A DNA stretch of 64,000 nucleotides from Lewinellaceae bacterium (GCA_016711435.1 JADJSY010000011.1:1-64000); one strand, 5' to 3'; numbered from the stretch's first letter, positions 16,331 through 25,843 are shown. Translations and numbers: made by a program. The notes: generated by a model not told the origin, from the sequence alone.

Positions 16331-18333
16331 TTTCTCTGCCTCCCAACACCCCGGGCAGGTGAGGTCACACTCGTCGTCGTCGTTCCTTCCGGCACATCGC
16401 TGGGCACCTGCTTCGGATCGGGCAGCGAGTCGCGTTTGGGAGCCGGCACAGCCAAGCGGATTTTGGCTTCCGCCTTGTTTTTCAGGAACTTATCAATCAG
16501 GTTGGCTTTTGTCATCCGATCCTGCACCGGGAGGCGCTCGGTGGCAATGGTGTCGTTCAGTAATTTTTCAATCATCAATCCGGCGATGGGCGCTGCAAAG
16601 GAAGCGCCCCAGCCGGCATTTTCCACGTACACAGCAATGGCGATTTTCGGATTTTCCTTCGGGGCAAACGCAAAGAAAACCGAGTGGTCATCGCCATGAG
16701 GGTTTTGACTGGTACCGGTTTTGCCACAGACCTGGATGCCTGGCACCTGTGCGATACGTGCCGTACCGCGGTTGACACACTCCGCCATTCCTTCCTGCAC
16801 GAGTTCGAAATAGCGCTGTTCTATGTTCACGATGTGTTTTTCGTAGAGCCTTTTTGGAATGGGCGTGCCGTCGCGGAACTGTTTGGCTAAATGCGGCGGA
16901 TACCAGTAGCCCTTGTTGGCGATGCAGGCAGCCAGATTGGCCATTTGCAGCGTAGTCATTTGAATCTCGCCCTGCCCGATACCCCGCGACATGATAGTCG
17001 GAGAATGCCAACTGCCGCGGTTGCGGGGATAAATTTTGTCGTAATAGGCGGAATTGGGAATATTTCCGGCGCTTTCATTGGGGTAATCAATGCCCAATCG
17101 GGTGCCCAGACCGAATTCTTCGCAGTATTTGGCAAAAACGTCCAGTCCCTGGTGCGGATTGGAATACCCAAACTTGTCGACGATAGCGCGGAACTGGGTA
17201 AAATAGTAGGTATTACAGGAGAAAGCCAGGGCATCCACGGCATTGCCCACGCCCGAATGGCGGTGGCATTTGTACAAACGGCCTGCATAGAAATAGCCGC
17301 CGTTGCAGCTTTGCCCTCTGTCGGGGTTAAGGGTTCCTTCCTGCAAACCGGTCAGGGTAATCAGGGTTTTAAAAATAGAACCCGGCGGATATTTGGCCAT
17401 CACCGTCCGGTCAAAAAACGGCTTAAGCGGATCTGTCAGGAGTTCGCTGAAAACCTGCCCCCTGTTCTGGGTCATGGTGAGCAGGTTAGGGTCGTAAGTA
17501 GGACCGCTGATCATGGCCAGAATCTGGCCTGTTTTCGGATCGATGGCCACAACGCTACCTGTTTTATTCTGCATCAGGAATTCGCCGTACGATTGCAGGT
17601 CGATGTCGATGGAAGAAATCAGATCGTGTCCGGCTACTGCTGCGGAGTCGAACTGCCCGCCTTTATATTTCCCTACAATACGGCCAAGATTGTCTTTTAG
17701 CAGGGAAGTGGTGCCTTTTTCGCCCCGTAGATAGGATTCGTATTCCGATTCCAGTCCGGCAGCGCCGATGTAGTCGCCGGACTCGTACACACCGCCGCCG
17801 CGCTCGATATCGCGCGGATCCACTTCATTGATGTAGCCCAGTACATGCGCGCCGGTGTGGTAAGGATAGCCGCGAATATTACGCACCTGCACGAAAAAGC
17901 CTGGGAATTCATACAGGCTTTCCTGTAAGCGGGCATAGGTTTCGATGCTGAGTTTTTTCAGGAAAACAAATGGAACAGATCGGGAAAACCTGCCGCTTTT
18001 CCAGTCTTTGCTGAGGTTTTGTTTATAATCGGCCTCCTTAATGCCCAGAATGCGGCAGAATTTAGCCACATCCATATTCTTAAAATTCACCTGATTGTAG
18101 GTGACCATGAGGTCGTAGGTAGCTTCGTTGTTGACGATGAGTTTGCCGTTCCGGTCAAAAACCAGCCCGCGGGGTGGGTAAACCGTCAGTTTTTCAATCG
18201 TGGTGGCATCAGCCCGGCGGCGAAAGGAGTCGTCGAACAATTGCAACTGTGCTGCTTTCAATATGAGTGCCGCAGCGCATACCATGAGCACTATCTGAAT
18301 ATTACGTTGCCGATCGAGACCTGACTGTACCAT
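16327..18333 (-). CDS. mrdA: penicillin-binding protein 2 (peptidoglycan DD-transpeptidase)
   Basis: 668 aa from the ATG at 18333. It crosslinks peptidoglycan for cell elongation in the periplasm. An N-terminal membrane helix (IQIVLMVCAAALILKAAQL) is followed by the dimerisation domain with RGLVFDRNGKLIVNNEA, then the transpeptidase domain. The active-site motifs are seen as SxxK in PPGSIFKTLI, SxN in SCNTYYF and KTG in CGKTGTSQNPHG. An upstream in-frame extension to 18414 is only repeat DNA and is excluded. It is the last gene of the mreB-mreC-mreD-mrdA run; no rodA follows, unlike in many genomes. Confidence 0.95.
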   Translation of the reverse strand: MVQSGLDRQRNIQIVLMVCAAALILKAAQLQLFDDSFRRRADATTIEKLTVYPPRGLVFDRNGKLIVNNEATYDLMVTYNQVNFKNMDVAKFCRILGIKEADYKQNLSKDWKSGRFSRSVPFVFLKKLSIETYARLQESLYEFPGFFVQVRNIRGYPYHTGAHVLGYINEVDPRDIERGGGVYESGDYIGAAGLESEYESYLRGEKGTTSLLKDNLGRIVGKYKGGQFDSAAVAGHDLISSIDIDLQSYGEFLMQNKTGSVVAIDPKTGQILAMISGPTYDPNLLTMTQNRGQVFSELLTDPLKPFFDRTVMAKYPPGSIFKTLITLTGLQEGTLNPDRGQSCNGGYFYAGRLYKCHRHSGVGNAVDALAFSCNTYYFTQFRAIVDKFGYSNPHQGLDVFAKYCEEFGLGTRLGIDYPNESAGNIPNSAYYDKIYPRNRGSWHSPTIMSRGIGQGEIQMTTLQMANLAACIANKGYWYPPHLAKQFRDGTPIPKRLYEKHIVNIEQRYFELVQEGMAECVNRGTARIAQVPGIQVCGKTGTSQNPHGDDHSVFFAFAPKENPKIAIAVYVENAGWGASFAAPIAGLMIEKLLNDTIATERLPVQDRMTKANLIDKFLKNKAEAKIRLAVPAPKRDSLPDPKQVPSDVPEGTTTTSVTSPARGVGRQRK

Positions 18334-18446
18334 GGGAGTGTTTGGTGTTTTTGTGTTTTTGTGTTTTTGTGTTTGCAGTCGACTCATGGTACCAACTAAA
18401 ACACAAAAAACCAAAACACAAAAACACTAAAATACCAAAACACGAT
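18334..18446. repeat. GTGTTTTT/AAAAACAC hairpin repeat between mreD and mrdA
   Basis: The left arm has three GTGTTTTT octamers after GTGTTTGG. The right arm has CACAAAAAACC and CACAAAAACACTAAAATACC units. They flank a short centre with GACTCATGGTACC. The array occupies the whole gap and touches the start codon of mrdA, so it lies inside the operon transcript. Confidence 0.75.
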
Positions 18447-18452
18447 AATATT

Positions 18453-18971
18453 TTAACTTTTAGGATTAAACATGGCGGTATAAAGCCAGACAAATATCAT
18501 GGTTAAAATCCATCCGCAGAAAGTTTTTAACGTAACTGTGCCAAAATAAACGACCGTAAAGTCGTCTACCGAGAAATACCAGAACAAATGTGCCAGAAAG
18601 AACAGCGCAGAGACCTGCAGGAATAACTGCCAGCCCATGTGCGCCGGTGAAAATATCGGCTCTTTACCCGAATAACCGCCTTTCGGCGCAAACATCGAAA
18701 AAACAATGAACCGAAAAAAACCGGAAAAAGCGCCCGCACTGGCATGTATCCCGATAGAGGGTGAAAAGAAATCTACCGTCAGCCCTACCGTAAATCCCAA
18801 TAAGACGAGATATGGCGTGGCCAGCTGTATCGGTAAAAAAAGGATAAACAAGGGATACAGCAAGATATTGAAGTACTCGCCAACAGAAACGGTCAACTGT
18901 TTCAGCAGGAGTACCTGAACGGCTACCAGCCCCAGGAAGCGCCATAAATTGGGAAAAAAATTATTGTTCAT
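18453..18971 (-). CDS. mreD: rod shape-determining protein MreD
   Basis: 172 aa, almost entirely hydrophobic with five or so membrane helices. Typical segments are LLKQLTVSVGEYFNILLYPLF and VGLTVDFFSPSIGIHASAGAF; the latter is the conserved MreD DxxxxxxGxHA region. It forms the elongation complex with MreC and PBP2 in the inner membrane. The start overlaps the end of mreC by 11 bases, which fits coupled translation. Confidence 0.9.
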   Translation of the reverse strand: MNNNFFPNLWRFLGLVAVQVLLLKQLTVSVGEYFNILLYPLFILFLPIQLATPYLVLLGFTVGLTVDFFSPSIGIHASAGAFSGFFRFIVFSMFAPKGGYSGKEPIFSPAHMGWQLFLQVSALFFLAHLFWYFSVDDFTVVYFGTVTLKTFCGWILTMIFVWLYTAMFNPKS

Positions 18972-19842
18972 CTCTCACTTTCACTTGAATGCTATCCTGC
19001 TCGGGCTGGAAAATATTTTTGACAACGTAGACATCTCCGACGGTCGACATATCCTGGCTTAAACGCACTTTCATCACCAGAAAATAAGGATTTTCAGGGT
19101 CTTGCGCAATGTCGCCTTCCACATGGCCGATCAGTATTTTTCTGGGAAACATTTGGGAAAAACCGCTGGTAACCACTTCATCGCCAGGTGTTACGGCGAA
19201 GTGTTTAGGAATATATTTCAGGGTCATCACATTTGGATCACCTCCTTCCCATACCAGCGAACCAAAAGAATTGAACTTGGACAAGGCTGCTGAAATCTTC
19301 GCCTGCCGGTGCAGCACAGACATCACCATCGAGAAATTCGGATCGACATGCCGAACGATGCCGACGATACCATTGTTGGTCACTACGGCCATATTAGGCG
19401 TTATATGATCCTTGCTGCCGCGGTTGATCATCAGCCAGTTGTTGGCGCTGCTGATCGAGTTGCTGATTACGGTAGCAGTATAATACTCATACAGCGGGCG
19501 CATCACTTTCCGCCGGACCGAATCGGTTCGATTGAGCGAATCAAACAAAGCGATAAAAGAAGTGTCGCGGCGGGGGATTTTAACGATCCGGGCATTGGCC
19601 AGATCCGTCTGCAGGCGCGCATTAATTTTTGACAAACTGTCCATACGCTCGCGCAGGCCGATATAATCGGCGAATTGCTGGCGTTTTTCGAGCGTCCGCC
19701 CTGCCATAATACCCGCTGAATGGGTAAAAATGGCGTTTTGACGTTCGTTGAATTGTACGATAATGAAAAAACAAAATGCCTCCACCAACACCAAAGTGAC
19801 GAAGCCGCCATTGCGCAAGAGAAGTTGGAGGATTTTTCCCAT
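18961..19842 (-). CDS. mreC: rod shape-determining protein MreC
   Basis: 293 aa. One N-terminal membrane helix (GGFVTLVLVEAFCFFIIVQF), a coiled-coil region around residues 60-85 and the periplasmic beta-barrel domain with SSANNWLMINRGSKDHI, NMAVVTNNGIVGIV and GDEVVTSGFSQMFPRKILIGHV, all characteristic. MreC organises the elongasome and binds PBP2 in the periplasm. It lies between mreB and mreD. Confidence 0.95.
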   Translation of the reverse strand: MGKILQLLLRNGGFVTLVLVEAFCFFIIVQFNERQNAIFTHSAGIMAGRTLEKRQQFADYIGLRERMDSLSKINARLQTDLANARIVKIPRRDTSFIALFDSLNRTDSVRRKVMRPLYEYYTATVISNSISSANNWLMINRGSKDHITPNMAVVTNNGIVGIVRHVDPNFSMVMSVLHRQAKISAALSKFNSFGSLVWEGGDPNVMTLKYIPKHFAVTPGDEVVTSGFSQMFPRKILIGHVEGDIAQDPENPYFLVMKVRLSQDMSTVGDVYVVKNIFQPEQDSIQVKVRDEQ

Positions 19843-19847
19843 ATAAT

Positions 19848-20028
19848 GGTTATCGGTTATTAGTTATCAGTTATCGGGTTTCAGGCCGGGAATTGAGAGG
19901 AAAGGTTTTTTTCTGTTCCCTTATCGGTTGTTAGTTATCTGTATAACAATTCAGTAAAGGGAAATGAATGGAGTATTTCTACAACATTCCAGCCTGAAAC
20001 CCGATAACTGATAACTGATACCCGATAA
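19848..20028. repeat. GTTATCR heptamer hairpin between mreB and mreC
   Basis: Left arm: GTTATCGGTTATTAGTTATCAGTTATCGG, then core GTTTCAGGCCGGGAATT. Right arm: ATTCCAGCCTGAAACCC with GATAACTGATAACTGAT. The spacer contains TTTTTTTCT..TTCCCTT followed by CGGTTGTTAGTTATC, shared with the copy at 25222, so this is a dispersed repeat and not a simple microsatellite. It ends at the mreB stop. Confidence 0.8.
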
Positions 20029-21066
20029 TCAAACGCTTTTCCGGTCGATCAGGAAAGAGTACTGATGCGAATTTCGCAGCGCCATACCGGTGCCACGTAC
20101 GACTGCACGCAAGGGATCATCGGCAATATGGACATTGAGTTTTGTTTTCGATTCCAGGCGTTTGTCCAGGCCACGCAACAGCGCGCCGCCGCCGGTCAGG
20201 TAAAGACCGGTTTTATAAATATCGGAAGCCAGTTCGGGCGGCGTCATTTCAAGCGCCTTCAGCACGGCATCTTCAATTTTGCTGATGCTTTTATCCAGGG
20301 CGTAGGCTACTTCCTGGTAACCGACCTTGATTTGTTTCGGAATACCGGTCATCAGGTCGCGGCCATTGACGGCATAGTCGGCAGGCGGGTTATCCAGTTC
20401 GTGCAGGGCAGAACCTACGTGGATTTTGATTTGTTCGGCGGTGCGCTCTCCGATCAGGATATTGTGTTCCCGCTTCATGTAATTCATGATGTCGTTGGTG
20501 AGCTCGTCGCCGGCGATCCGGATGGACTGGTCACAAACGATACCCGAAAGAGCGATGACTGCGATTTCGGTCGTACCGCCGCCGATATCGATAATCATGT
20601 TACCGATGGGTTCTTCAATATTGAGGCCGATACCCAGGGCAGCCGCCATCGGTTCGTGTATGAGGTAAGTTTCTTTACTGTCTACGTGGTCGGCAGAGTC
20701 AAAAACAGCGCGTTTTTCTACTTCTGTGATACCGCTGGGAATACATATAACCATTTTCAGGTGACTGAAAAGGTTGCTGCGACGCCCTACCATTTTGATC
20801 ATGCTTTCAATCATCGCCTCGGCAGCCTGAAAATCGGCAATCACGCCGTCCTTGAGCGGACGAACGGTTTTGATATTTTCATGGGTTTTTTCGTGCATCT
20901 GCATGGCTCTGTGGCCCACTGCAATGGTTTGTCCGGTACGGCGGTCAATGGCTATAATAGAGGGTTCGTCTACCACCACCTGATCATCTATCATAATCAG
21001 CGTATTGGCGGTGCCCAAATCAACTGCTAATTCCTGCTTGAAAAACTTAAAAAAATTGAAAGCCAA
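20029..21066 (-). CDS. mreB: rod shape-determining protein MreB (bacterial actin)
   Basis: 345 aa. Full-length actin-fold ATPase that forms membrane-bound filaments guiding wall synthesis. Conserved phosphate and connect motifs are seen: AVDLGTANTLI (phosphate 1), MIIDIGGGTTEIAVI (phosphate 2) and TGLYLTGGGALLRGL (adenosine). The first residues (FNFFKFFKQ) would form the short amphipathic helix that contacts the membrane. First gene of the mre run. Confidence 0.97.
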   Translation of the reverse strand: MAFNFFKFFKQELAVDLGTANTLIMIDDQVVVDEPSIIAIDRRTGQTIAVGHRAMQMHEKTHENIKTVRPLKDGVIADFQAAEAMIESMIKMVGRRSNLFSHLKMVICIPSGITEVEKRAVFDSADHVDSKETYLIHEPMAAALGIGLNIEEPIGNMIIDIGGGTTEIAVIALSGIVCDQSIRIAGDELTNDIMNYMKREHNILIGERTAEQIKIHVGSALHELDNPPADYAVNGRDLMTGIPKQIKVGYQEVAYALDKSISKIEDAVLKALEMTPPELASDIYKTGLYLTGGGALLRGLDKRLESKTKLNVHIADDPLRAVVRGTGMALRNSHQYSFLIDRKSV

Positions 21067-21284
21067 TGTATTAGGTTCGTTTAAAAGTGAGGTATAAAAG
21101 GTTTTTGGACAGAATTGCGAAGTTCGATAAACTGTACTGATTGCATTATCTCATGGATAACAAGGCATTTTCAGACTATTCGCACCCGCTCAAACATCCC
21201 GGATTAAAAATCGTGCAAAACTACACACGTTTCTGGGTATTTTTTCTCAAAATTTAGAGCTAAATAAATGTATTTCTTTATTCA
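21067..21284. other. leader region of the mre operon
   Basis: 218 bases between the M16 peptidase stop side and the mreB start. No open frame or heptamer repeat is seen. It should hold the mreB promoter, but no clear Bacteroidota -7/-33 pair could be fixed by eye. Confidence 0.4.
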
Positions 21285-22562
21285 TCAGTTGCCGCCAACC
21301 GTTACAGTCCAGAAATCCCCCGGTTGCAGGTATCGCTGTGCCAATTGCTGCAATTCGGCGGGTGTGATATGGCGGATGGTGTGAACCAGCGCTTCATAAC
21401 TTTCCCAGGGAAGCCCTTCCACGACCAGGCTGCGCACCACATCGGAGATGTTCATCGGGCCGTCGAGACCGTTCAGCAACATGCCCAGCAGATAATTGCG
21501 CACCATCGCTATTTCGTCGTCCGAAACCGGATGTTCCCGCAGTTTTTTCATTTCAGCCATAATGGCCCGCAGGGTGGCGGCCGATTTGTCTTTATTCACC
21601 TCTGTGGCGATGTACAAACAGCCGTCGTGCAACATCGCATCGGCGGTAGAATAGATGTTGTACGTGTACCCTTTTTTTTCCCGGATATTCATCATCAGGC
21701 GGGAACCGAAGTAGCCGCCCAGAATGGTGTTCAGTACAAAAATGCCATTGAAATCGGGGCGTTCGCGGCCGAAAAGCCGGCGTCCCACCCGGATGGCCGA
21801 TTGCAGGGAACCGGGTTGGGATATATGTACTTTTCGGGGTTTTACATCCGTTTTGGGGGGAAGGAAAACAGGAACCTGCCCTTTAACGGGGTTTTGCCCG
21901 AAATATTGGTTGAGCAATTGTAATACGCCCGCATCGATACGCCCGCTGGCAAACAGGGTGCAATTGGAAGGCGTATACCACTGCTCAAAATGCCGCACCA
22001 CGTCATCCCTGGTCAGCGCGGCGTAGTCTTCCGCAACGGAGTTGTAACCATAAGGATGGCTTTCTCCAAAAATCAGTTCGGTGATTTTGCGATAAGCCTG
22101 CACTTCCACTTTTTCGAGGTCCACTAAAAGTTCCTGCAAACTCGTACGCCGAAACGTTTCCAGTTCATCCTCCGGGAAGGTCGGCTGCTGGAGCACTTCC
22201 GCAAAAACGGGAATGAGTTCGTGGACGTATTTTTTCAGTGAAAACAACAACACATTGGTGGTATCCAGGTTGGTAGGCACACTCAATGAGCCGCCGTAGT
22301 AATCGAAGTGTTCGGCAATATCTGCTGCCGTACGGGTAAGGGTGCCTTCCCGCAGCAGTTTGGCGGTGGCCCTCGAAGCCAGGCGTTTGGCTTCCTCCGG
22401 CCGGCCGGCCCGAAACACCGCTTCTATTTTTACAATTTCCTGCCCGGGAAAATCGAGTACATACACCGGAATACCATTGTCCAGGAGTATCACTTCAGGA
22501 CGTGGCAAAAACAGGTTTTGTACTTCGAATATAGCAGGAGGGGATTTTCGATCGAGTAGCAT
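21285..22562 (-). CDS. M16 family peptidase-like protein lacking the zinc motif
   Basis: 425 aa with the two-domain M16B layout: FRAGRPEEAKRLASRATAKLL, EHFDYYGGSLSV, a middle AFP-type HPYGYN segment, and near the end SRLMMNIREKKGYTYNIYS, the substrate-binding R/Y pair. The HxxEH zinc site expected near residue 60 is absent (TAKLLREGT in its place), so this is probably the non-catalytic subunit that pairs with an active M16 protein elsewhere. No signal peptide is evident. The M23 gene upstream ends 24 bases before it. Confidence 0.85.
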   Translation of the reverse strand: MLLDRKSPPAIFEVQNLFLPRPEVILLDNGIPVYVLDFPGQEIVKIEAVFRAGRPEEAKRLASRATAKLLREGTLTRTAADIAEHFDYYGGSLSVPTNLDTTNVLLFSLKKYVHELIPVFAEVLQQPTFPEDELETFRRTSLQELLVDLEKVEVQAYRKITELIFGESHPYGYNSVAEDYAALTRDDVVRHFEQWYTPSNCTLFASGRIDAGVLQLLNQYFGQNPVKGQVPVFLPPKTDVKPRKVHISQPGSLQSAIRVGRRLFGRERPDFNGIFVLNTILGGYFGSRLMMNIREKKGYTYNIYSTADAMLHDGCLYIATEVNKDKSAATLRAIMAEMKKLREHPVSDDEIAMVRNYLLGMLLNGLDGPMNISDVVRSLVVEGLPWESYEALVHTIRHITPAELQQLAQRYLQPGDFWTVTVGGN

Positions 22563-22586
22563 AAGGGGCGCAAAGGTAAGGAAACC

Positions 22587-24350
22587 TCACTTCAAAAACG
22601 TCCCTTCAAAAAACGCTTCATTATTCCGGTCGTCTTTCACCACCAGCCGCAGTATGTGTTTGCCGGCGCCGATATGACCGTCGAAGGTATGGGTGAGGCG
22701 TTCGCGTTTCTGGTCGAATTCAAACAACACCCATTGTCCGTCCACAGTACCGCGGAAACTCATTTTGTCGGCCCGGCCGCTGACGGCAAAATTATCGCGG
22801 ATACGGAATGCCATGCTGCTTTTTTTGCGCATGTCATCGCTAAAAACAACCGGTATAATACGGGGAGGATCGGTATCTGCCATAATACAGTAGTCGCCGA
22901 AATTCCGCACGCGGGTTTTAAGCATGCCGCCGCTCCACTCGCCGCCGCAGTTATCGGGACGGCCTTCTCCACAGAAGGCAATAACTGCTTTTGATCGCAA
23001 TTCTTCGGGCAAATTGTGCGGTTTCAAACCAATTTCGACGTATTTGTGCAGCGGCGTACGGTTGTCGTGCAAATGATGCATGGGCGAGTATTGCCCCTCG
23101 TCATCGCTCGGCGAGGTTTTGTATTGAAAACGAAGCGACTCGTACAAAGCGCCTTGCGGTACATGCAGGTGAAAATCTTCCTGTACGATATTATTTTCGG
23201 TCTGGTAGTTGAAGTCGTATTGAGAAGGCAGCAGAAAAGTCGTTTCCATCACTTCGTCGCGCAAGGCCCAGAAGTTAACGGTCGAGGTGTTGCCGCCGGC
23301 ATCGGTTACTTTCAGGTTGATTTTGACGGGTTTGTCTTTATACAAGGTCACTGCCCCCAGCGTTTCCGTGAGGGCGTAATTATTCAACCGGTTGCCAGGC
23401 AACACGAAACAGCGGTGAAACCAGGCGCCGAATCGTTTTTTGGCCGGGTAGTCGATATGGGCATTGTGGTAGCGTGTTTCATCAAAGTCGAGTTCACCCA
23501 TCCGCCACTCGTATGCCAGTTCTCCGTCGGCATACAGGGAAATGGCATAAATACCGTTGTCATTCCGGAATCCGCTCATGTGGTCGTAGGCTTTCACTCC
23601 GAAACCCACGCGCCAGGCGCCGAAACGCACCGTATCGCCTTCCAATGCTGCGTTCCCGGCTTTGTCGCGCCGCAAAGGCAGGGGTTTACTAGTGATCACT
23701 TCGCGGTTTTCAGACAAAAAATAGACCTTCATATCCCTGATCTCCGGCGGCACTTTATCCGGTATCGGCAGGTTGAACAGCTGCGGATTCAGGACTTTAC
23801 CATTCGTGGAATTGCGGATTTCAAAGTGCAGGTGGGGGCCGGTTGAACCACCGGAATTGCCTAATTTGCCTATTTCCTGGCCTTTTAATACTTTAAACTG
23901 TCCATCCGCAGGTTGTAAATCGATCTCAAATCGCTCGCGTTTATATTGGTTGTCACGCACATATTTGTCTAATTCAGGGGAAAAGCGAAGCAGGTGCGCA
24001 TAGACGGTGGAATATCCGTTGGGATGTTTGATGTACAACACATTGCCGTAACCACTGGCCTGCACCCTGATCCGGTCAACAAAACCATCCGCCGCTGCCA
24101 CCACCGACTGCCCTACCCCGCCGGTAGCGCTTTTTATATCAATACCCGAGTGGAAATGATCGGAACGCAATTCGCCAAAGGTCCCCGTAAGCCGGATGGA
24201 AGAAGTCACCGGACTTTGAAAATAATCTTTCGGATAACTTGCCAGTACAACTTCCGGCTCTGGCAATGGAGCGGGTTCAGGCTCCTCAAAAGAAAAAAAC
24301 GCGCACAAAGCTGCGCTGCCTGCCAGGAGGCTCAACCACTTTTTTTGCAT
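22587..24350 (-). CDS. M23 family metallopeptidase (LytM-type endopeptidase)
   Basis: 587 aa, exported. The LytM domain lies near residues 50-200: SDHFHSGIDIKS carries the HxxxD zinc ligands, and GPHLHFEIRNS the catalytic HxH. A long beta-rich C-terminal region of about 390 residues follows. M23 enzymes cut peptide crosslinks in peptidoglycan, so a role in wall remodelling is likely, in line with the nearby mre genes. Because all zinc ligands are present it is probably active, unlike EnvC/NlpD-type activators. Confidence 0.9.
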   Translation of the reverse strand: MQKKWLSLLAGSAALCAFFSFEEPEPAPLPEPEVVLASYPKDYFQSPVTSSIRLTGTFGELRSDHFHSGIDIKSATGGVGQSVVAAADGFVDRIRVQASGYGNVLYIKHPNGYSTVYAHLLRFSPELDKYVRDNQYKRERFEIDLQPADGQFKVLKGQEIGKLGNSGGSTGPHLHFEIRNSTNGKVLNPQLFNLPIPDKVPPEIRDMKVYFLSENREVITSKPLPLRRDKAGNAALEGDTVRFGAWRVGFGVKAYDHMSGFRNDNGIYAISLYADGELAYEWRMGELDFDETRYHNAHIDYPAKKRFGAWFHRCFVLPGNRLNNYALTETLGAVTLYKDKPVKINLKVTDAGGNTSTVNFWALRDEVMETTFLLPSQYDFNYQTENNIVQEDFHLHVPQGALYESLRFQYKTSPSDDEGQYSPMHHLHDNRTPLHKYVEIGLKPHNLPEELRSKAVIAFCGEGRPDNCGGEWSGGMLKTRVRNFGDYCIMADTDPPRIIPVVFSDDMRKKSSMAFRIRDNFAVSGRADKMSFRGTVDGQWVLFEFDQKRERLTHTFDGHIGAGKHILRLVVKDDRNNEAFFEGTFLK

Positions 24351-24482
24351 AATTTATGGGCGTTAAACGAGTTAAAAATTTGAATTGGCAAAGTTACAAA
24401 ATTGCCGGCTACGGAAATAAAAATGTAGTCTATTTATTTTTTTAGTTAATCTGTTGATAATGAGATATTTGTCTGGTAAAAA

Positions 24483-25217
24483 TTAATATGTTTCATCTAT
24501 AGCATCTACCTGCAATGTGCCCTCCGCCGAACAGCGCCAGCGACCAAGCAAAGTGCGTTCGTAAGCGTTTTTGAGCAAGTATTCGTAGAACAATTCCCGC
24601 TGAATACCCCGCGCGCCCAGGCTCTCCAGGTGCGCCGTTTGCTGCTGGCAATCGATCAGCCAGAAACCGGCCTGTTCCAGCGCTTTTACCAGGGTGATAA
24701 AACCGGCTTTGGAGGCATTGGGTACCCGGGCAAACATACTTTCCCCAAAAAAAATGCGCCCCAGCGAAAGCCCGTATAATCCGCCGACTAAGGTGTCGCC
24801 CTGCCAGACTTCCACAGAATGCGCCAAACCCTGCCGGTGCAATGCCACATAACTGTCCACAAACGCCGTCGTGATCCAGGTACCCAATTCGCCACCGTTT
24901 CTCGGCGTCTGGGCGCAAGCCTGCATGACCTGCTCAAAAGCCGTATCAAAGGTATAACGGAATTTATGCTGGTTGAAAACGGAGCGCATACTTTTATGGA
25001 TTTGCAAGTCCGCAGGCTTCAGTACCCAGCGCGGATCGGGCGTATACCAGTAAAAATAACCGTTTTCTTCAAACCAGGGAAACAGCCCGTTGGCATAAGC
25101 GCCAATCAGTCGCTGCTCGTGCAGGTCGTGGCTGACTGCAATCAAACCATTCGATTCCGCCTCGCTGTGGTGGGGGAAAAGGGTGTAATCGTCGTCAGGC
25201 AACCTGTAAACGGGCAT
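24483..25217 (-). CDS. aat: leucyl/phenylalanyl-tRNA-protein transferase
   Basis: 244 aa. It transfers Leu or Phe from tRNA to proteins that begin with Arg or Lys, making N-degrons. The conserved core is seen as GLFPWFEENGYFYWYTPDPRWVL, VEVWQGDTLVGGLYGLSLG and FFGESMFARVPNASK. Length is normal. clpS, whose product recognises these N-degrons, lies upstream in the same direction with only a repeat between them, so a functional unit is likely. Confidence 0.95.
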   Translation of the reverse strand: MPVYRLPDDDYTLFPHHSEAESNGLIAVSHDLHEQRLIGAYANGLFPWFEENGYFYWYTPDPRWVLKPADLQIHKSMRSVFNQHKFRYTFDTAFEQVMQACAQTPRNGGELGTWITTAFVDSYVALHRQGLAHSVEVWQGDTLVGGLYGLSLGRIFFGESMFARVPNASKAGFITLVKALEQAGFWLIDCQQQTAHLESLGARGIQRELFYEYLLKNAYERTLLGRWRCSAEGTLQVDAIDETY

Positions 25218-25221
25218 TTTT

Positions 25222-25490
25222 TGTTATCGGTTATCAGTTATCAGTTATCGGATTTTCAGGCTGGAATTGAGTGGAATGGTTTTTTTCTTTTCCCTTTCGG
25301 TTGTTAGTTATCAGTTATCGGTTATCGGTTATCGGTTATCGGGTTTCAGGCTGGAATTGTTTATGAAAGATACATTTTTTCTCCCTAATAGTTATTCATC
25401 ATCTGGTTACAGGTTGGGGAATAGGAAGGTATCCTTTATAAGCAATTCCAGCCTGAAACCGGATAACTGATAACTGATAACTGATAACCG
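25222..25490. repeat. GTTATCR heptamer hairpin, compound copy between clpS and aat
   Basis: Two left-type arms (25222-25270 and 25300-25360), each ending in the core TTTCAGGCTGGAATTG, face one right-type arm (GCAATTCCAGCCTGAAACC then GGATAACTGATAACTGATAAC). The stretch from the first core to the second arm matches the spacer of the copy at 19848. The compound order suggests nested or duplicated repeat units. Confidence 0.8.
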
Positions 25491-25492
25491 AA

Positions 25493-25822
25493 TCACCCCT
25501 CCTCTTCCCCCCCTTCCACTTCAGCCGACAGGCCGCGGTCGAGCAGGGCGGAGCACAAGGGAATAAGTTCGGGTCGTGTGCCGGTTTTGACGGTTGCTTT
25601 TCCTTTAAAGTGGATCAGCATGGCTAATTGCTCGGATTGTTCGGAAGTGTGCTTCAACACCGTCATAAAACATTCGATGACCCAATCAAAAGAATTGTGG
25701 TCATCGTTGTAGACAATCAGATAAGCGGGATCGCCGGTATCGACAGCATCCTCGACGAGCACATCTTCCTCTTCTTCCCAAAGCGGTTTATCAAAATTGG
25801 AAACACGAAACGCAGACTCCAT
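25493..25822 (-). CDS. clpS: ATP-dependent Clp protease adaptor ClpS
   Basis: 109 aa. The adaptor domain is seen as YLIVYNDDHNSFDWVIECFMTVL, with the ND..H N-degron pocket, then LAMLIHFKGKATVKTGTRPEL. ClpS delivers proteins with Leu, Phe, Tyr or Trp at the N-terminus to ClpAP. It works downstream of aat, which follows in the same direction. No clpA is in the window. The C-terminal tail is acidic and low in complexity. Confidence 0.92.
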   Translation of the reverse strand: MESAFRVSNFDKPLWEEEEDVLVEDAVDTGDPAYLIVYNDDHNSFDWVIECFMTVLKHTSEQSEQLAMLIHFKGKATVKTGTRPELIPLCSALLDRGLSAEVEGGEEEG

Positions 25823-25843
25823 AAGTAGAATAAGTAAAAAGGA

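Noticed and set aside
16891..17700. 269-residue open frame on the plus strand
   Set aside because: It lies wholly antisense inside mrdA, whose motifs are intact; no recognisable protein.
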